A stretch of 34,563 nt of DNA from Candidatus Omnitrophota bacterium (GTDB lineage: Bacteria > Omnitrophota > Gorgyraeia > Zapsychrales > Fredricksoniimonadaceae). The translations under genes and the position numbers were made by a program. Shown one piece after another: positions 30,611 to 34,563 of the stretch (position 1 is the stretch's first letter; each line of letters begins with the position of its first letter). The stretch lies in NCBI GenBank assembly GCA_015234065.1, contig JADFWS010000006.1, positions 1 to 34,563 of the forward strand. Reading direction: 5' to 3'. The notes below the pieces were generated by a model that saw only the letters and a list, made by a program, of their open reading frames with translations, searched no databases and was not told where the DNA came from.

Positions 30611-31863
30611 TGGAAACAACGTCAAAATCATTACGGCTTCAGATCGGTATCTTTGGACGGACAAACGTCGGGAAATCGAGTTTTTTGAATATGCTCACCG
30701 GCCAGGATGTGGCGATCACGTCTTCGGTGCCGGGCACGACCACGGATGTGGTTGAAAAGTCGATGGAGCTTTTGCCGCTCGGGCCGGTCGTGTTTTTGGA
30801 TACGGCGGGATTGGATGATGTATCTCTTCTCGGTGCAAAGCGTGTGGAGCGCGCACGCCGGGCGCTTGATCGCTCTGATGTGGCGCTGGTTCTGGTCGAG
30901 CCGAATGTATGGGGCGATGAGGAGCGTTTACTGGCGCAGGAATTGAGGGATAAGAAGAAGCCGTTTATTATCATTGTGAATAAATCTGATTTAAAAGCGT
31001 CATCGGATGATTCTTTAAATCAGTTGCGTCAGGTTACGGACAGGATCGTTGTTCTTTCGAGTGTCGCGCCTGAAGGGCGTGCGCAGGCGCTGGAAGAGAT
31101 CAAGCGCTTGCTTATATCGGTATGCCCGGAAGACTTTCTAAGGCCGCCGGCATTGTTGGGTGATCTGGTGCCGTCGGGAGGTTTGGCTGTGCTGGTTGTT
31201 CCGATCGATCTCCAGGCTCCAAAGGGGCGGCTTATTTTGCCGCAGGTGCAGGCGATCCGAGATGCGCTGGATAATGATGCGGCAACACTTGTCGTCAAAG
31301 AGCGGGAATATGCCGCGATGCTGGCCCGGCTTAAGGCATTGCCGGACCTGGTGGTGTGTGATTCGCAGGTGGTGATGAAGACGGTCGCGGATACGCCCGA
31401 GGCGGTGAAGTGCACGACGTTTTCCATTTTATTTGCACGTTTTAAGGGTGATCTGATCGAGCTGGCCAAAGGGGCGGCGCATATTGAAGCCTTAAAGCCC
31501 GGCGACAAAGTCTTGATTGCGGAAAGCTGTTCGCATCACGCGGCCGAGGATGATATCGGCCGTGTCAAGATCCCGCGCTGGCTGCGGCAATATGTCGGCG
31601 GAGACCTTCAGGTCGATCATTTCTCGGGCCGGGATTATCCGAAGAATTTGAGCGAGTACAAGCTGATCGTCCATTGCGGCTCATGCATGCTGACCCGCGG
31701 GGAAATGCTGTTGCGTATTCATCAGGCGAAAGAAAAAGGTGTGCCGATCACGAATTATGGCGTCGGGATATCTTTTGTTCAAGGAGTTTTGAGGCGCGCA
31801 TTATCGCCATTTCCGGCGGCATTGGACGCATTCAATAAGGAGATGTTACATGTCAGAAAATAA
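30610..31863 (+). CDS. hydF: [FeFe]-hydrogenase maturation GTPase HydF
   Basis: 417 residues. The N-terminal GTPase has G1 GRTNVGKS (16-23), the G2 Thr and G3 in SVPGTTTD...VVFLDTAGLDD, and G4 NKSD. A middle dimerisation region follows. The C-terminal cluster-binding domain has CSH (near 307) and HCGSC (near 355), the expected CxH...HCxxC ligands of the HydF [4Fe-4S] scaffold. HydF is the scaffold that receives the binuclear iron intermediate and transfers it to apo-hydrogenase. It overlaps aspA by one base (TAATG) and hydG by 14 bases. Confidence 0.95.
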   Translation: METTSKSLRLQIGIFGRTNVGKSSFLNMLTGQDVAITSSVPGTTTDVVEKSMELLPLGPVVFLDTAGLDDVSLLGAKRVERARRALDRSDVALVLVEPNVWGDEERLLAQELRDKKKPFIIIVNKSDLKASSDDSLNQLRQVTDRIVVLSSVAPEGRAQALEEIKRLLISVCPEDFLRPPALLGDLVPSGGLAVLVVPIDLQAPKGRLILPQVQAIRDALDNDAATLVVKEREYAAMLARLKALPDLVVCDSQVVMKTVADTPEAVKCTTFSILFARFKGDLIELAKGAAHIEALKPGDKVLIAESCSHHAAEDDIGRVKIPRWLRQYVGGDLQVDHFSGRDYPKNLSEYKLIVHCGSCMLTRGEMLLRIHQAKEKGVPITNYGVGISFVQGVLRRALSPFPAALDAFNKEMLHVRK

Positions 31864-33343
31864 TCATACATCATGGATGGGCGGACGCATCCGCATGGAC
31901 GAGGTCACAAAATATATGGATCAGGGCCGGGATTTTATTGATGATGCCAGGATCCAGGCGCAGATCAATGCGGCACCAAAAGAACCATCGGCGGCACAAG
32001 TTCGTGACATTTTAGCTAAATCCTGGGCGATCAAGGATCTGACGCCGGACGAAGTAGCGGTCCTGATCAATGTGAATGATCCGGGCTTGCTTGAAGAAAT
32101 GCGCGCGATGGCGCTTAAGATCAAGCTTAAGATCTATGACAACCGTATCGTGACATTTGCGCCGTTTTATCTCGGAAATTACTGCGTGAATAAATGCGCA
32201 TATTGCGGATTTAATCAGGACAATGCCACGGCCAAGCGCAACGTGCTTGATCCTGAGCAGATCCGCCGGGAAGTGGAGGTTTTGACCGGCACGATCGGGC
32301 ACAAGCGCCTGATCGCGGTGTACGGCGAGCATCCGCAGAATGATGTGGATTATGTCGTTGAATCACTCAAGGCGATTTATTCCGTGCGTGTTAAGACGCG
32401 TCACGGGCATGGCGCGATCCGCCGGGTGAATGTGAATGCGCCGCCGTTCTCGATCGACGACCTTAAAAAGATCAATGAGGCCGGGATCGGCACGTATCAG
32501 GTTTTTCAGGAGACGTACCATAAAGAGACATACGCCAAAATGCATCCGAAAGAAACGATCAAGGGCAATTATGATTGGCGTTTGTATTGTATGCACAGGG
32601 CTATGGAGGCCGGGATCGACGACGTCGGGATCGGGGCTTTGTTCGGCCTGTACGATTGGCGTTTTGAGCTCATGGCGCTTATTTATCATACGCAGGAATT
32701 GGAGAAACGGATGGGCGTTGGCGCGCATACTATTTCTTTCCCGAGGCTGGTGCCGGCGCTCAATTCCATGATCACGCCCGACTGGCCGTATCTGGTGAAT
32801 GATGCGGATTTCAAGAAGATCATGATGATCATCCGCCTGGCGGCGCCGTATACCGGGATGATCATTACCGCGCGTGAGAAGGCGGAGATTCGTAATGAGG
32901 CGGTCTTGATGGGCGTGACGCAGATGGATGCGTCGTCACGGATTTCGATCGGCGGCTATTCGGATTGCGTCACCGAACAGGACGAGGTGAAACAGCAGTT
33001 TATTCTGGGGGACACGCGTTCGCTCGACCAGCTGATCCGCGATCTGGCACAGATGGGTTTTATTACTTCTTTTTGCACGGCCGGGTATCGCTGCGGCAGG
33101 ACGGGAAAATGTATTATGGACCTGTTGCGCAGCGGCGCGGAGGGCAAGTTCTGTAAATTGAATGCGGTCCTGACATTCCAGGAATGGCTGGATGATTTTG
33201 CGTCGGAAGACACGCGCAAACTGGCCATGCCGCTCATTGAGCGTGAAGTGGCCGAGATCAAGGACAAGAATCCGGGAGCGCTCGCCATATTCCTCGAATA
33301 TCACGACCGGATCAAGAAGGGCGAACGGGATCTGTATTTATGA
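31850..33343 (+). CDS. hydG: [FeFe]-hydrogenase maturase HydG (tyrosine lyase)
   Basis: 497 residues. The radical SAM motif CVNKCAYC spans residues 112-119. HydG cleaves tyrosine to form the CO and CN ligands of the H-cluster. The C-terminal auxiliary cluster region reads CTAGYRCGRTGKC from residue 409, ending with Cys435. In well-studied HydGs the motif is CTACYR with CX2CX22C. Here the second Cys is Gly412, while additional cysteines stand at 415 and 421. The rest of the family pattern (RTRHGHGAIRRVNVNAPPFS-like region, GAHTISFPRL, ASSRISIGGY) is intact, so function is likely but cluster ligation may differ. AAGGAG precedes the ATG, and the gene overlaps hydE by ATGA. Confidence 0.94.
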   Translation: MSENNHTSWMGGRIRMDEVTKYMDQGRDFIDDARIQAQINAAPKEPSAAQVRDILAKSWAIKDLTPDEVAVLINVNDPGLLEEMRAMALKIKLKIYDNRIVTFAPFYLGNYCVNKCAYCGFNQDNATAKRNVLDPEQIRREVEVLTGTIGHKRLIAVYGEHPQNDVDYVVESLKAIYSVRVKTRHGHGAIRRVNVNAPPFSIDDLKKINEAGIGTYQVFQETYHKETYAKMHPKETIKGNYDWRLYCMHRAMEAGIDDVGIGALFGLYDWRFELMALIYHTQELEKRMGVGAHTISFPRLVPALNSMITPDWPYLVNDADFKKIMMIIRLAAPYTGMIITAREKAEIRNEAVLMGVTQMDASSRISIGGYSDCVTEQDEVKQQFILGDTRSLDQLIRDLAQMGFITSFCTAGYRCGRTGKCIMDLLRSGAEGKFCKLNAVLTFQEWLDDFASEDTRKLAMPLIEREVAEIKDKNPGALAIFLEYHDRIKKGERDLYL

Positions 33344-34338
33344 ACCGTGATGACATCCTGAAATCGTTGATGACCGCAGACCTGGCCGCTTTATGTGCCG
33401 AGGCGGACCGTGTGCGTCGGGAACATGTCGGGGATGCGGTGCATTTGCGCGGGTTGATCGAGTTTTCAAATGCCTGCGGCCGGGATTGTTTGTATTGCGG
33501 GCTTCGCCGGTCCAATCGGGAAGTGGTGCGGTACCGGATGGGGACGGATGAAATATTCGCGTCGGCCGCGTTTGCGGCAGGGCTGGGGTTCAAGAGTTTG
33601 GTTTTGCAGTCCGGGGAAAGTGCGCAATATGAAACGGATGCTTTGTGCGCGCTGGTGCGCCGGATCAAGGCCGAGCTGGGTGTGGCGATCACGCTGTCGA
33701 TCGGAGAGAAAACGCGGGAAGAGTATGCGGCACTGAAAAAGGCCGGTGCGGACCGGTACTTGCTCAGGTTTGAGACATCGTCGGATGTGCTGTTCCGGAA
33801 GCTTAAGCCGGATTCTTCGCAGGCTGAGCGCATGGCCTGTTTGCACGCCCTGCGTGAGGTCGGCTTTCAAGTGGGCAGTGGCATCATGGTCGGGCTTCCC
33901 GGGCAGACCGTGGAGATGATCGCGGATGATATTTTCTTAATGCAGGAACTGGATCTCGACATGATCGGTTTTGGCCCGTTCATTGCGAATCCCGAAACGC
34001 CGCTCAAGGATCAGGGGAATGCGTCGCTGGACTTGACGTTGCGGACATTAGCCGTTATTCGTATTGTCATGAAGAATGTGCATATCCCGGCGACAACCGC
34101 CATGGGGACCATTGATCCCGAGGGTCGTCAGAAAGCTCTGCGTGCTGGAGCCAATGTGCTCATGCCGAATGTGACGCCTACGGTATACCGTGAAATGTAT
34201 CAACTCTATCCTAACAAGCCGGGCCTCAAGCAGGCACCGAGCGATACGTTTGAAACGCTCGTAAAACTCGTTCATTCCGTAGGCCGCACCGTCGCCATTG
34301 ATGCCGGCCACAGCCTTAAGCCTGCGCCATCACCTTGA
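33340..34338 (+). CDS. hydE: [FeFe]-hydrogenase maturase HydE (radical SAM)
   Basis: 332 residues. The cluster motif CGRDCLYC occupies residues 46-53, preceded by LIEFSNACG as in HydE/BioB-like enzymes. Other HydE-typical stretches are QSGES, LSIGEKTREEYAALKKAGADRYLLRFETS and GSGIMVGLPGQT. HydE processes the HydG product (the Cys-bound Fe(CO)2CN synthon) on the way to the binuclear cluster. It starts with an ATGA overlap on hydG and is the last gene of the maturation operon. The element at 34421 lies ~80 bases downstream and may end the transcript. Confidence 0.94.
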   Translation: MNRDDILKSLMTADLAALCAEADRVRREHVGDAVHLRGLIEFSNACGRDCLYCGLRRSNREVVRYRMGTDEIFASAAFAAGLGFKSLVLQSGESAQYETDALCALVRRIKAELGVAITLSIGEKTREEYAALKKAGADRYLLRFETSSDVLFRKLKPDSSQAERMACLHALREVGFQVGSGIMVGLPGQTVEMIADDIFLMQELDLDMIGFGPFIANPETPLKDQGNASLDLTLRTLAVIRIVMKNVHIPATTAMGTIDPEGRQKALRAGANVLMPNVTPTVYREMYQLYPNKPGLKQAPSDTFETLVKLVHSVGRTVAIDAGHSLKPAPSP

Positions 34339-34416
34339 AGAGCATGCATTGTTTGGCATCATTTTTGGGGACAACTTCAGAGCCTAACCATTGCCGATCT
34401 TTTTAAGAATCGTATT

Positions 34417-34463
34417 TTGACGAAACGTCAACAACCGACATAACCTCCGGGGTTATGTCGGTT
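34417..34463. repeat. Palindromic element, copy 2, with extra palindrome
   Basis: The 43 bases 34421-34463 match copy 1 (21009-21051) at 39 positions. The inner hairpin AACCGACATAACC / GGTTATGTCGGTT is perfect over 13 bp with the same TCCGG loop. One C-G pair of copy 1 is A-T here (compensatory change), and the C/A mismatch of copy 1 is a T-A pair. The outer arm is not conserved on the right. Immediately left, TTGACG-AAA-CGTCAA (34417-34431) forms another palindrome overlapping the element. It follows hydE and may serve as a terminator, although the T tract is weak. Confidence 0.7.
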
Positions 34464-34563
34464 TCCCTATGTTATACATAATATTAAAATGGTTTTTTTA
34501 AATAAAACTATTTTGTCTTGTCAAGGAAGACTCAAAGATTTCTTGACTATCTTTAATTATAAT
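34464..34563. other. AT-rich tail of the window, no gene seen
   Basis: The last 100 bases are AT-rich. They contain short self-complementary runs such as AAAATGGTTTT against AAAACTATTTT, and GTCTT against AAGAC. TTGACT and TATAAT both occur near the end but only 9 bases apart, too close for a promoter. They may be part of promoters for a gene beyond the window. Confidence 0.4.

Noticed and set aside
34543-34563. Promoter TTGACT/TATAAT at the window end
   Set aside because: The spacing is only 9 bases, too short for a sigma-70 promoter.

Overview
The window looks like a chromosomal segment of an uncultivated anaerobic bacterium, most likely Candidatus Omnitrophota. The clearest pointer is the 1008-residue secreted or membrane protein at 21160-24186. 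From memory, its N-terminal block (SLPQPG, NLSPYE, LTASLIYPEKGLG, FNKVWIMP) and its C-terminal GGID-type block match a large uncharacterised protein family typical of that phylum. No database search was possible, so the assignment is an inference. A complete [FeFe]-hydrogenase locus supports a hydrogen-metabolising anaerobe.

Layout. (1) 1-5100: an accessory region more AT-rich than the rest at its left end. It holds a partial gene cut by the window edge, a small unknown ORF, a tRNA/tmRNA-like 3' end (1023-1047), an AbiEi/AbiEii toxin-antitoxin pair, a translationally coupled metallophosphatase, a DEDDh exonuclease and a pRiA4b ORF-3-like protein. It ends at a tRNA-Met-like 3' fragment (4958-4984), a typical tyrosine-integrase attachment core. 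No integrase lies in the window. (2) 5161-12207: a compact operon of a YkgJ-type Cys-cluster protein, an HprK/PEPCK-like P-loop protein, a GldA-type ABC ATPase, an ABC-2 permease fused to a GldG-like domain, and a DUF4340 protein. (3) 12242-18484: a hybrid histidine kinase, an orphan ABC ATPase, a conserved-TM-helix (MscS-related) protein followed by a strong terminator, and a membrane-embedded spermidine-synthase-like protein lacking catalytic residues. (4) 18454-20985, minus strand: a NosR/RnfG-like flavin-polyferredoxin membrane protein, a 61-aa membrane peptide, the radical SAM enzyme AmrS, and a 52-aa Tat-leader peptide missing from the ORF track. (5) 21160-24186: the Omnitrophota-type giant protein. 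(6) 24417-28853: hndA-hndB-hndC-hndD, a tetrameric group A3 NAD(P)-linked, probably electron-bifurcating [FeFe]-hydrogenase. (7) 28982-34338: a TM1266-family regulator, an aspartase-family lyase, hydF, hydG and hydE, i.e. the full H-cluster maturation set, tightly overlapped and preceded by an attenuator-like terminator.

How the genes work together. Hnd would couple H2 with NAD(P)H and probably ferredoxin, and HydE/F/G would build its H-cluster. The aspartase may supply ammonium near the maturation machinery. The terminator between hndD and the maturation operon, with a competing upstream stem, suggests that maturase expression is tuned separately from the structural genes. A 43-nt palindromic element occurs twice (21009, 34421) with a compensatory base-pair change. 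The rest is a dense, mostly plus-strand gene array with many ATGA stop-start overlaps.
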